The position numbers and the translations under genes were made by a program. This document shows, one piece after another, positions 8,604-16,320 of a stretch of 64,000 nt of DNA (position 1 is its first letter; each line of letters starts with the position of its first letter). A model generated the notes under the pieces. That model saw only the letters and a program-made list of their open reading frames with translations, had not been told where the DNA came from and did no database searches. Source of the stretch: RGIG8748 sp045544515 (lineage in GTDB: Bacteria; Bacillota; Clostridia; UMGS1810); assembly GCA_045544515.1 (NCBI GenBank), contig JAZPZD010000019.1, positions 124,001 to 188,000 of the forward strand, given 5' to 3'.

Positions 8604-9152
8604 TTATCCTATTAAAGTTTCGTCATAACAAGCTCTGGAGCCACCTATAAACTTTGGTCTTGAGCGAGCCGCACATATGAGTGCCTCGCCTATTTTTTTG
8701 ACCTCAAGCCTTACCGGAACCGCAACATCTTTCAGATGCATTCCGATAAGTGTAAGACCAATATCGAGTCCTGCATCGGCTTTGATATGCTCCAAAGCCA
8801 CAGGGTTATCAAAATGGCTGTAAGCCTGGGTTGCAAAAGAGCCCCCCGCCTTGGGAACCGGAACAACATTAACAGTTTCGGCAAAAGGCACAGCAGCTTT
8901 TTCTATGATAATGGCACGGTTCAAATGCTCACAGCACTGTGCCGCAAGGTATATACCCTTGTCGTTAAGAACAGAGTATATGCTCTCAAAAAGGATTTTG
9001 GCAGTATCGGGACTTGAATTTGTACCAAGTTTACTGCCCAGAACCTCACTTGTAGAGCAGCCCACAACCAATATATCACCTTTTTTCAGATGAGCTTTTT
9101 CCACAAGCTCTTCTATTGCATTTTTGCTTTCCATAGCAATCTTATCATTCAT
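8604..9152 (-). CDS. ywlG: YwlG/DUF436 family protein (TIGR01440)
   Basis: A 182-residue soluble protein matching the length and conserved segments of the YwlG family: KKGDILVVGCSTSEVLG near residue 23, AAQCCEHLNRAI with a Cys-Cys-Glu-His motif, and KAGGSFATQAY. The family is widespread in Firmicutes and its biochemical role is not established. GGGGGAG precedes the ATG. It lies 16 bases after the MATE transporter gene and is probably the last gene of the mgtE transcript, ending at the terminator at 8571-8600. Confidence 0.9.
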   Translation of the reverse strand: MNDKIAMESKNAIEELVEKAHLKKGDILVVGCSTSEVLGSKLGTNSSPDTAKILFESIYSVLNDKGIYLAAQCCEHLNRAIIIEKAAVPFAETVNVVPVPKAGGSFATQAYSHFDNPVALEHIKADAGLDIGLTLIGMHLKDVAVPVRLEVKKIGEALICAARSRPKFIGGSRACYDETLIG

Positions 9153-9168
9153 ATTTTACACTCCCCCA

Positions 9169-10545
9169 TTATTCAACAATACTGCATACCCACACACGCT
9201 TTTTTACAAGTATTCCACCGATTATTGCCTTCAATATATCTACACACTGAACGGCGATATATGTAACATAGACAGTTGTAATTGCCGCAAAGCCAAAAGC
9301 TACGGGTACGCACACGCAAAACACAACACAACCATCAAAGAGTATCGTTGCAAGCACCTTGCCCCCTGAACGAAGTGTAAAATACGCAGAGTTTTCGTAG
9401 CTTAAAAACGGCATAAAAAATGTACTTGCTTTTATAAAAAATACAGCCAGCTCTCTGGATTCAGATGACACATTATAAAGCATAGTAACATAGTCTGCAC
9501 AGACAAAAGTAACTATCGCTATAATAACACTTACAAACACAGAAAAGGCATTAAGCTTTCTTACCTGGTCTACTGCCTCTTCGAACCTGCCAGCTCCAAG
9601 AGACTTGCCCGCGATAATACCTACTGCAATCCCAAGGGAACGAAATGTTATATTAAAAAGATTAAGTATCGTTGAAGAAATACTCTGCCCTGCCACCACA
9701 GCAAGACCGTATCTGCTGTATGCAAGGGTAAGAAGTGACATTCCCACTGACCACATACACTCGTTTAAAAGAAGCGGCACGCCCTTTATTACAAGAGCCC
9801 TAAGCTCTTTCTTGGGAATGTAAAGGCTATTTAGTGCACCTTTGAAATAGCTATGACGGTCTTTGGTTTTTATAATATACAAAATGACAATACCGCACTC
9901 AACAAAACGCGAAACAGTAGTTCCTATTGCCGCACCTATAACACCGAGCTTTGGAAAAAATGCAAGTCCGAATATCAAAACAGCATTGATAACAGTATTT
10001 ACAACAACTGCAACAAAGCCCGCAACCATAGGAACAAAGGTTTCGCCGCTTTCTTTTAGCGTGCCTGCATAAATCTGGGTTACAGAATACGCAGGAAAGC
10101 CTATCATAATTATTTTGAGATAGCTCTTTGCCAAAGAATGTGCTTTGTTAAGGTCGCAGTTGTAGCTTCCGTCACTTAAATATGCGTTGATAAGAGAGTC
10201 ACCGCAGAATATAAAAACCAAACAAGTGATTACGGTAATCAGTGCACACACAGCGGTTTTGTATCGTATGGTGTATCTTATGCCGTCGTGGTCGTTTTTG
10301 CCGAAATACTGCGCAGTAAATATACCTGCACCGCTTATTGCTCCGAAAATCGAAAGATTGTATATAAACACGAGCTGATTGACAATAGCAACAGCGGCTA
10401 CCTCTTCTGTGCCAAGACTACCCACCATCAGATTGTCTATGAGGTTTACAAAGTTTGTTATTAAATTTTGAAACATAATCGGAAGTGCAACAAAAAGTAC
10501 AGCTTTGTAAAAGGACTTACTTCCTATATACCTCTTTAAAATCAT
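9169..10545 (-). CDS. MATE family multidrug/Na+ antiporter
   Basis: A 458-residue polytopic membrane protein with about 12 spans and the MATE signature at the start of each half (NLIDNLMVGSLGTEEVAAVA near residue 35; the second half begins near 235). MATE proteins export cationic or aromatic compounds in exchange for Na+ or H+. Substrate unknown. It follows mgtE by 17 bases with a GGAG site, so it is probably on the mgtE mRNA; that makes an ion-linked role possible but unproven. Confidence 0.88.
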   Translation of the reverse strand: MILKRYIGSKSFYKAVLFVALPIMFQNLITNFVNLIDNLMVGSLGTEEVAAVAIVNQLVFIYNLSIFGAISGAGIFTAQYFGKNDHDGIRYTIRYKTAVCALITVITCLVFIFCGDSLINAYLSDGSYNCDLNKAHSLAKSYLKIIMIGFPAYSVTQIYAGTLKESGETFVPMVAGFVAVVVNTVINAVLIFGLAFFPKLGVIGAAIGTTVSRFVECGIVILYIIKTKDRHSYFKGALNSLYIPKKELRALVIKGVPLLLNECMWSVGMSLLTLAYSRYGLAVVAGQSISSTILNLFNITFRSLGIAVGIIAGKSLGAGRFEEAVDQVRKLNAFSVFVSVIIAIVTFVCADYVTMLYNVSSESRELAVFFIKASTFFMPFLSYENSAYFTLRSGGKVLATILFDGCVVFCVCVPVAFGFAAITTVYVTYIAVQCVDILKAIIGGILVKKRVWVCSIVE

Positions 10546-10562
10546 TAGAATTTAACTCCGTT

Positions 10563-11915
10563 TTATATGTTTAAAAATGTACATGCAATGCTGAAATACA
10601 CCAAAAGCGAGAGCACATCGACAATAGCGGTAATAAACGGGCTCGCCATAACTGTTGGGTCAATTCCTACCTTGCTGGCACCTATGGGAAGAAGACAACC
10701 TATCATCTTGGAAAAGACAACAGCTACCACAAGTGTAATGGATATTACCATCGAAATTTCAAACCCAACCCTGTCAAAAATCATACATTTTGCAAAATTC
10801 AATAATGCGAGAGTGATACCGCACAAAAAGGCAACACGGATTTCTTTCCACATAACCTTGAGTGTATCTCTGTACTCTATCTCGCCCAAAGACAGTCCGC
10901 GGACAACAGTTACCGATGCTTGAGAACCGGAATTTCCGGCTGTACCCATAATCATAGGTATAAAAGCCGTGAGGATTACCTGCGACTTAAGGGCGTTTTC
11001 AAACCCGGTAATTATCATAATTGTAAAGCTTGCAGAAAGCATAAGAAGTATAAGCCAGGGAATACGCTTTTTCCATGTTTCAAATATGCCTGTTCTCATA
11101 TACGGCTTGTCGTTGGGGACAATAGCCGCCAGTTTTTCGATATCTTCTGTAGCCTCGTCCTGCAATACATCGATAGCATCGTCGAATGTTACGATACCAA
11201 CAAGACGCTGTTCTTCGTCTACTACAGGAATTGCCATAAAGTTGTATTTGTCAAAACAGTTGGCAACGACTTCTTTATCTTCCAATGTGGTAACATATAT
11301 GGGGTTCGACTCCATAATATCTTCGATTATGTCATCTTCATCAGCCAAAAGAAGTGTCTTGACAGAAACCAGACCAATGAGTTTGCGGTCAGTATCGGTG
11401 ACATAGCAGGTATAGATGGTTTCTTTGTCTACGCCTGTTCTTCTTATATACTTAATCGCTTCGTTTACAGTAAGATGCTTTTTGAGGCCTACATATTCCG
11501 TAGTCATTATGCTGCCGGCACTGTCATCGGGATACTGAAGCAGCATATTGATGGTTTTTCTCGTATCGGCATCTGCCATACGAAGAATTCTCTTTACAAC
11601 GATTGCAGGCATTTCCTCGATGATATCAACGGCATCGTCTACATAGAGTTCGTCTATAACCTCTTTTAATTCTTTATCGGTAAAGCTCTCTATAAGATGT
11701 TTTTGCTGTTCGGGGTCCATTTCGACAAAAGTATCTGCAGCCAGGTCTTTTGGCGTAATGCGGAATGCAATCACAACCTCCTCTGCCTTAAGCTCCGAGA
11801 AAAAAAGTGCAATATCCGCAGGATTCATAGTATTCAGAGTTTCTTTTAGTTTTACAAATTGTTTTGTACGAACCAGCTCCAAAAGAAGCTCAATCATTTC
11901 CATTTCTTCGTTCAT
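10563..11915 (-). CDS. mgtE: Magnesium transporter MgtE
   Basis: A 450-residue protein in the standard MgtE order: cytoplasmic N domain (about 1-125), two CBS domains (about 130-255) that gate the channel in response to cytosolic Mg2+, and a five-helix membrane domain (about 280-450). The membrane part carries the conserved GNSGSQASVTVVRGLSLGEI segment and a final Asp-containing helix (ITAIVDVLSLLVYF). GGGAGG lies before the ATG. The 200 bases upstream contain an ORF, a long-range complementary pair and a terminator (12147-11972), which point to transcription attenuation of this gene. Confidence 0.95.
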   Translation of the reverse strand: MNEEMEMIELLLELVRTKQFVKLKETLNTMNPADIALFFSELKAEEVVIAFRITPKDLAADTFVEMDPEQQKHLIESFTDKELKEVIDELYVDDAVDIIEEMPAIVVKRILRMADADTRKTINMLLQYPDDSAGSIMTTEYVGLKKHLTVNEAIKYIRRTGVDKETIYTCYVTDTDRKLIGLVSVKTLLLADEDDIIEDIMESNPIYVTTLEDKEVVANCFDKYNFMAIPVVDEEQRLVGIVTFDDAIDVLQDEATEDIEKLAAIVPNDKPYMRTGIFETWKKRIPWLILLMLSASFTIMIITGFENALKSQVILTAFIPMIMGTAGNSGSQASVTVVRGLSLGEIEYRDTLKVMWKEIRVAFLCGITLALLNFAKCMIFDRVGFEISMVISITLVVAVVFSKMIGCLLPIGASKVGIDPTVMASPFITAIVDVLSLLVYFSIACTFLNI

Positions 11916-11971
11916 AAAAAATTCCTCCCTTTAATTAGTGTGGAAGGAAGTAAGGGCAAACCAAACATGAC

Positions 11972-12004
11972 AAAAGCGGCAAAAAGAGCTATGTCTTTTG
12001 CCGC
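11972..12004 (-). terminator. Intrinsic terminator in the mgtE leader
   Basis: Read leftward, GCGGCAAAAG and CTTTTTGCCGC pair into a 9-10 bp stem with one bulged T, followed by TTTTG and more T-rich sequence. It lies inside the untranslated leader, about 57 bases upstream of the mgtE start codon, so read-through must be controlled for mgtE to be expressed. Confidence 0.75.
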
Positions 12005-12022
12005 AATATAATCAAAATATTA

Positions 12023-12147
12023 ACACACACAATTAAGCACGCCCAAAAGACGCACTAAAGTGCATATAAATACCCTGACTATACCCGACATACTTGGTAC
12101 TGCTACTACCTCCGGCGTCCATTAAATTTCACCTCTCTTGTGTGTGT
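12023..12147 (-). promoter_or_regulatory. Structured leader element of mgtE, no known class recognised
   Basis: Arms ACACACACAA (12147-12138) and TTGTGTGTGT (12032-12023) are perfectly complementary and enclose about 105 bases. Inside are nested pairs: ACGCC (12118-12114) with GGCGT (12043-12039), a GGTA/TACC arm, and a GCAC-TTTA-GTGC hairpin (12063-12052). The terminator at 12004-11972 follows. This layout resembles a riboswitch aptamer plus expression platform, but the sequence does not show the conserved core of the M-box, the usual Mg2+ riboswitch of mgtE. The same stretch also reads as a 29-codon ORF. A possible promoter (TACTAT at 12170-12165, TTGAGA at 12195-12190) has a poor 19-base spacing. 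Confidence 0.55.
12033..12122 (-). CDS. Possible 29-residue leader peptide upstream of mgtE
   Basis: An ORF beginning MDAGGSSSTKYVGYS and ending FGRA. Its ribosome site is excellent: GAGAGGTGA six bases before ATG. The stop codon directly abuts the 3' arm of the ACACACACAA/TTGTGTGTGT pair, so a ribosome finishing this ORF would cover that arm and prevent the pairing. That would be a simple way for translation to influence the terminator 30 bases downstream. The peptide is rich in Ser, Gly and Tyr, has no Pro and does not resemble the MgtL leader of enterobacteria. The codons include GTC, GGG and GCG, so the nucleotides may be constrained by RNA structure rather than by coding. Translation is unproven. 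Confidence 0.45.
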   Translation of the reverse strand: MDAGGSSSTKYVGYSQGIYMHFSASFGRA

Positions 12148-12217
12148 AATCTGTTTACTTAAATATAGTAACATATTCTTTTAAAAATCTCAATAGTTTT
12201 GGAAAATTTTTTAAAAT

Positions 12218-13096
12218 TTATGCCGAAGTGCTTTCTTCAGCTTCTTCACACTTTGCCAAAGTGAGCTTTTTGACCGGTTTTCTGTAATTGTATATAATAA
12301 GGCTTATTCCCAAAACTACACTGAAAACTGCAACAATCTGCGATACTCTAAAAGACCCTATATACAGACTGTCTGTTCTGAATGATTCTATAAAAAACCT
12401 GCCTAATCCGTAGCTTACAAGATATGAGCAAAAAATTTCTCCATCGAATTTTCTTTTTTTAAACAACATCAAAAACACAAAAACAAAGATTACATTCCAA
12501 AGAGATTCGTATAAAAATGTGGGGTGTACAGGCAACGCGGGGTCTACATCTGCACCGTTTGACAAAAGAGAAAACAGCTCGTCTTTTATGAGGTTTCCTG
12601 TCATTGCCCAAGGGAGATTGGTGTTTGTTCCGAATGCCTCCTGATTAAAGAAATTGCCCCATCTGCCTACAGCCTGACCTATAAGCAGTGCAATCGCTCC
12701 GATATCGCAGAAAAGCGCCAGATTCTCCTTTTTAATTTTGCAATATATCACCGCAACCAAAACAGCAGTAATTATGGCACCGTATATTGCGATACCGCCA
12801 TTGTATATCTTGAGTATTTCTATGGGATTTTGTGCATAGCTTTCCCACCGGAAAGCCACATAATAGAGCCTTGCTCCTATTATTGACAACGGCGTTGCAT
12901 ACAGAACAATATCAAGTACTGTATCGGACTTCATAGAGTATTTTTTTGCAAGGTTAAGGGCAACAACCAACGCCAATGCAAAGCCAAATGCAATTATTAT
13001 CCCATACCAGTAGATTTCGTGGCCGCCTATGCTAAAGGCAACTCTGTCGGCATTTATACTGATTCCAAGATTTGGAAATGCGATGTAATCTGTCAT
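12218..13096 (-). CDS. lgt: Prolipoprotein diacylglyceryl transferase
   Basis: A 292-residue membrane enzyme that transfers diacylglyceryl from phosphatidylglycerol to the lipobox cysteine of prolipoproteins, such as those at 5486 and 29821. It has about seven helices and the signature GRWGNFFNQEAFG near residue 145, containing the conserved Arg and Asn. A second conserved part reads HPTFLYESLWN. A conserved C-terminal stretch GLGRFFIESFRTDSLYIG is present. AAAGGATGG precedes the ATG. It is followed at 31 bases upstream by the ymfH-like gene on the same strand. Confidence 0.95.
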   Translation of the reverse strand: MTDYIAFPNLGISINADRVAFSIGGHEIYWYGIIIAFGFALALVVALNLAKKYSMKSDTVLDIVLYATPLSIIGARLYYVAFRWESYAQNPIEILKIYNGGIAIYGAIITAVLVAVIYCKIKKENLALFCDIGAIALLIGQAVGRWGNFFNQEAFGTNTNLPWAMTGNLIKDELFSLLSNGADVDPALPVHPTFLYESLWNVIFVFVFLMLFKKRKFDGEIFCSYLVSYGLGRFFIESFRTDSLYIGSFRVSQIVAVFSVVLGISLIIYNYRKPVKKLTLAKCEEAEESTSA

Positions 13097-13121
13097 AGAT
13101 TTGAGCCATCCTTTCGTGTGC

Positions 13122-14405
13122 TTAAGAAGGATATACGATACTCACAGCCATATTTTCTTCTGTAAATATCTCATCAAAAACTTGCGTAATATATTCCATA
13201 TCCACAGTTTCGAATACATCCGAGAAATTTAATATATTTATTCCCGTAAGAATATATCGTGTAACCATATTGCCTATGGTTTCAACATTGTTAAAGCCCC
13301 TTAAATACGAACCGAAAAAGGCTTTTTTGGTTATTTCAAACTCTTCTTTGTCAAAACCTTCGCTATGCCTTTTTGCAAGTTCTTTGATAATTCTTTCTTT
13401 TACTTCAAGCGGCTTTTCGCTTTCGCCGCAGATTACCGCACAAGAGAACTCCGGTTCTGTGGAATTGTCTGTACAAAAGCTCTCGTTTATAACTCCCTCC
13501 TCATACATTGTGGTATAGAGGTTGCTGCATCTGCCAAAGAGCATCTTTGATATGATTTCTACTGCCAATTCCCTCTTTAAAAGTTCATCGCCCTCTTTGA
13601 GATAATTATCCTTAAAGCCTATGTTAAAAAGCGGGATTGAAACGCTGGCTTTTGCTTCTATAAGCTTTTGGCAAACTGACTTGGGCTCTTCTTCAAAAAC
13701 ACTTTTAACCATCCCTGACGGGCAGTCTTTTTTCAAGGTGCTGTCTACTGTTTCAAAAACCTTGTCCACATCTACATCTCCAACCACGCAGATAACCATA
13801 TTGGAAGGGTTATAGTATGTGTTGTAGCACTTGTAAAGTACATCTTTGTCTATTTTGGAGATGCTTTCCACTGTTCCTGCGATATCTATGCGGACCGGAT
13901 TTTTGTGGTAGAGTGCCTTTAAAAGATTAAACATTACAACCCAGTTTCCGTCATCGTCATACATACGGATTTCCTGACCAATTATACCCTGCTCTTTCTT
14001 TACATTTTCGTCCGTAAAATACGGCTCTGTTACATAAGAAATGAGATGTTCCAGGCTCTCGTAGAAATTATCTGTACACGAAAACAAATAGCATGTGTGA
14101 TTAAATGATGTAAACGCATTGGCGTTGGCTCCCAAAAGTGCAAACTTGTCAAATGCGTTGGTGCCGTCGCTCTGTTCAAAGAGCTTGTGTTCGAGAAAAT
14201 GTGCAACCCCGTCGGGAATTGTGCAGGGTTTATCTTCACCAAGCGGTACAAAGCAGTTGTTTACAGAACCGAATTTGGTGGCAAAGGTTGCGTACTTTTT
14301 TACACAGCCTTTTTTGGGGATTACAAAAACGCCGAGACCTGTTTCGTGCTCGCCTATATACATTGTTTCTTTTAGTCTGGAATTTTCTATCTTTGTATAG
14401 TTCAT
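13122..14405 (-). CDS. ymfH: M16 zinc peptidase, YmfH type
   Basis: A 427-residue M16-family protein with the inverted zinc motif HFLEH (H69, E72, H73) in PDGVAHFLEHKLF, and a downstream acidic helix that normally gives the third ligand. The C-terminal half is the second M16 domain. It forms a likely pair with the adjacent protein at 14408, which lacks the motif; two-subunit M16 enzymes work this way. The gene starts 2 bases after the stop of that neighbour and has a GGAGG site. The substrate is unknown in this family. Confidence 0.88.
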   Translation of the reverse strand: MNYTKIENSRLKETMYIGEHETGLGVFVIPKKGCVKKYATFATKFGSVNNCFVPLGEDKPCTIPDGVAHFLEHKLFEQSDGTNAFDKFALLGANANAFTSFNHTCYLFSCTDNFYESLEHLISYVTEPYFTDENVKKEQGIIGQEIRMYDDDGNWVVMFNLLKALYHKNPVRIDIAGTVESISKIDKDVLYKCYNTYYNPSNMVICVVGDVDVDKVFETVDSTLKKDCPSGMVKSVFEEEPKSVCQKLIEAKASVSIPLFNIGFKDNYLKEGDELLKRELAVEIISKMLFGRCSNLYTTMYEEGVINESFCTDNSTEPEFSCAVICGESEKPLEVKERIIKELAKRHSEGFDKEEFEITKKAFFGSYLRGFNNVETIGNMVTRYILTGINILNFSDVFETVDMEYITQVFDEIFTEENMAVSIVYPS

Positions 14406-14407
14406 AT

Positions 14408-15679
14408 TTATGCCTCCATACCCTTTAAGAAATAAACCGTATCCAATCTGACATTCGATAGTGCATCCAAAACCTCTGCCTTTGTGATTTTGGATATTTT
14501 TTCTATTGCCTCATCAATCGTGTCGTAGTTACCGCTAAAGCACTGACTTCTGTAATAGTCCTTCATGGCATATGGACTATCCTTGTAGGACTTGTAATTA
14601 TTTATTATATAGTTTCTGGCAACTTCCATTTCTTCGTCAGTAAAATCTCCGCCTGCAATGTTTTTGAGTTGCTTTTCTATCTCGGTTTTGGCTTTTTCGT
14701 AATTTTCAAATTCAATACCCGAACTTACAAGCATTATTGCACGGAATTTGTCGGTCATAGACGAAGCGTAGTAGCAGAGGCTCATCTTTTCTCTAACGGT
14801 GTTAAAGAGCCTTGAATGTGCACCCGAACCGAAAATACTGTTGCCCAAAAGAAGTGCATAATATCTGCTGTCACATGCAGTAATACCTGTCCTAAAGCCC
14901 ATAGCGAGCTTACCCTGCATAACATCAAACTTGTCTTCGACATATTTTACATCTTCGGACACTTTAGAAGTTATATCCGCGGCAGTGATAGGCTTTATAT
15001 CAAAATCAAACTTGGCAAAATACTTTTTGATATAATCAGCAACAGAGGAAATATCTACATCGCCAACCACAAAAATGTCAATAGGACTTGTATTTATGAT
15101 AGAAAAATAGTGTTTGCAAAGTTCATCATTTTGGATTTTGTCCAGATCCTCAAGATAACCAAACTCAAATATTGAATTTTCTTCTCCTTTGCACATTTCT
15201 TCTATACATCTGAAATTGGCATAGGAACGCTTGTCATTAATAAGCCCCTCAATGTCATCTTTGAGATTTTGTTTTTCTACATCAAAGGAGTTTTGAGGAA
15301 ATGTGCCATCTGTAATATATGGTTTGAAAATCAAATCAAGCATCATTTCTATACATTCGTCTGTTATGCTCGAATCGGCATATTCATCCGAGAGAAAGTT
15401 CACAGACGAAACAATACTCTGCACATATGCCTTTTTAGTGATATTTACATCATAGAGCATACCATAGAGTCTGTCTGCCTTTTGGTTTAATTTCTGAATA
15501 TCTGTGCACTCCGTAGTTCCCCTCTTTAAAAGCTTGGACAAAAGTGCGTTTGAAGTTGCCTCATCCTTGGATAGTCTTCTGTTTAAAAAAGTACTTACAG
15601 ATACGGTTTTGTATTTTGTATCCTGAATGTAATAAAGGTTGATACCTTTTAAAATTTCTTTTTTAATAATATCAGGCAT
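14408..15679 (-). CDS. ymfF: M16-like non-catalytic partner, YmfF type
   Basis: A 423-residue M16-fold protein. Where HxxEH would be expected (about residues 45-55) it reads LLSKLLKRGTTECTDI, so the zinc site is missing. The second domain retains the family segment MGFRTGITACDSRYYALLLG with GSGAHSRLFNTVREK. It probably builds the closed peptidase chamber with the catalytic YmfH subunit encoded directly downstream. AAAGGTGAG lies before the ATG. Confidence 0.85.
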   Translation of the reverse strand: MPDIIKKEILKGINLYYIQDTKYKTVSVSTFLNRRLSKDEATSNALLSKLLKRGTTECTDIQKLNQKADRLYGMLYDVNITKKAYVQSIVSSVNFLSDEYADSSITDECIEMMLDLIFKPYITDGTFPQNSFDVEKQNLKDDIEGLINDKRSYANFRCIEEMCKGEENSIFEFGYLEDLDKIQNDELCKHYFSIINTSPIDIFVVGDVDISSVADYIKKYFAKFDFDIKPITAADITSKVSEDVKYVEDKFDVMQGKLAMGFRTGITACDSRYYALLLGNSIFGSGAHSRLFNTVREKMSLCYYASSMTDKFRAIMLVSSGIEFENYEKAKTEIEKQLKNIAGGDFTDEEMEVARNYIINNYKSYKDSPYAMKDYYRSQCFSGNYDTIDEAIEKISKITKAEVLDALSNVRLDTVYFLKGMEA

Positions 15680-15859
15680 ATTATCTCACCTTTCATAAAT
15701 ATATATTTCCTATTTTAACACACATATTAATAAATTACCATACATTTTTTGTAAATTTATATCTTATTTTGTTATAATATGTTGTAGTGATTACATACAA
15801 AAAGAGTTCAAACCGCTTGTACATTTTGGATAAAAATAACAACATAAGCAAATATTTTG

Positions 15860-15888
15860 TTGACATCTTTGACAATTTTACCTATAAT
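15860..15888 (+). promoter_or_regulatory. Consensus vegetative promoter of spoVG
   Basis: TTGACA at 15860-15865 and TATAAT at 15883-15888 with exactly 17 bases between: a perfect sigma-A consensus. The start codon is 41 bases downstream. Confidence 0.9.
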
Positions 15889-15928
15889 GACAATATACGG
15901 AATTTTTTATTTCTGAGGGGAGTTTAAA

Positions 15929-16192
15929 ATGGAAATTACAAGCATCAAAATCAAAAAGTTTGAAACAGAAAGTAAGATGAAAGCCATTGCTTCTGTTACA
16001 TTTGACGATTGCTTTGCTGTTCACGACATCAAAGTTATCGAAAATGAGGACAAGGTTTTCATAGCAATGCCTAACAAAAGATTAAAAGACGGAACATTCA
16101 AAGATGTTGCTCACCCCATCAACTTTGAATTCAGACAGTTTATCGAAAGCAAAGTTATCGAAGCTTACAATAACGCAGAAATCGAAGAATAA
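15929..16192 (+). CDS. spoVG: SpoVG regulatory protein
   Basis: An 87-residue protein matching SpoVG along its whole length: MEITSIKIKKFE at the start, AIASVTFDDCFAVHDIKV, and AMPNKRLKDGTFKDVAHPI. SpoVG is a small nucleic-acid-binding regulator linked to septation, sporulation and virulence gene control in Firmicutes. It stands alone as a single-gene transcript with a consensus promoter and a strong terminator, and it has a GAGGGGAG site. In Bacillus the gene is sigma-H dependent; here the visible promoter is sigma-A type. Confidence 0.97.
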   Translation: MEITSIKIKKFETESKMKAIASVTFDDCFAVHDIKVIENEDKVFIAMPNKRLKDGTFKDVAHPINFEFRQFIESKVIEAYNNAEIEE

Positions 16193-16207
16193 CAACAATA
16201 CTTTTTG

Positions 16208-16238
16208 GAACCGCCGGATGTACGGCGGTTCTTTTTTT
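16208..16238 (+). terminator. Terminator of spoVG
   Basis: GAACCGCC and GGCGGTTC form an 8-bp stem with an 8-base loop, followed by seven Ts. Confidence 0.93.
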
Positions 16239-16258
16239 ATAATTTTTCCAAAAACATC

Positions 16259-16287
16259 TTGCAAGTTTGTGATTATTGCAGTATAAT
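16259..16287 (+). promoter_or_regulatory. Promoter of proS
   Basis: TTGCAA at 16259-16264 and TATAAT at 16282-16287 with 17 bases between. It excludes the upstream in-frame ATG at 16276, which lies inside the promoter. Confidence 0.85.
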
Positions 16288-16320
16288 ATTACTATATGTA
16301 TTTTAGAGAGGAAAATTCGT

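Noticed and set aside
10920..11669. 249-codon open frame on the + strand
   Set aside because: Antisense to the MgtE CBS and N domains, with no ribosome site and low-complexity composition.
11916..12195. M-box (ykoK) Mg2+ riboswitch in front of mgtE
   Set aside because: The conserved M-box core (GUUAGGUGAGGCUCC and the AUGUCGAAAGACGCC loop) is not found; only a short GGUGA and an ACGCC match, which is not enough.
14408..15679. Decayed M16 peptidase pseudogene
   Set aside because: The missing zinc motif is normal for the non-catalytic YmfF partner; the frame is intact and tightly coupled to the catalytic gene.
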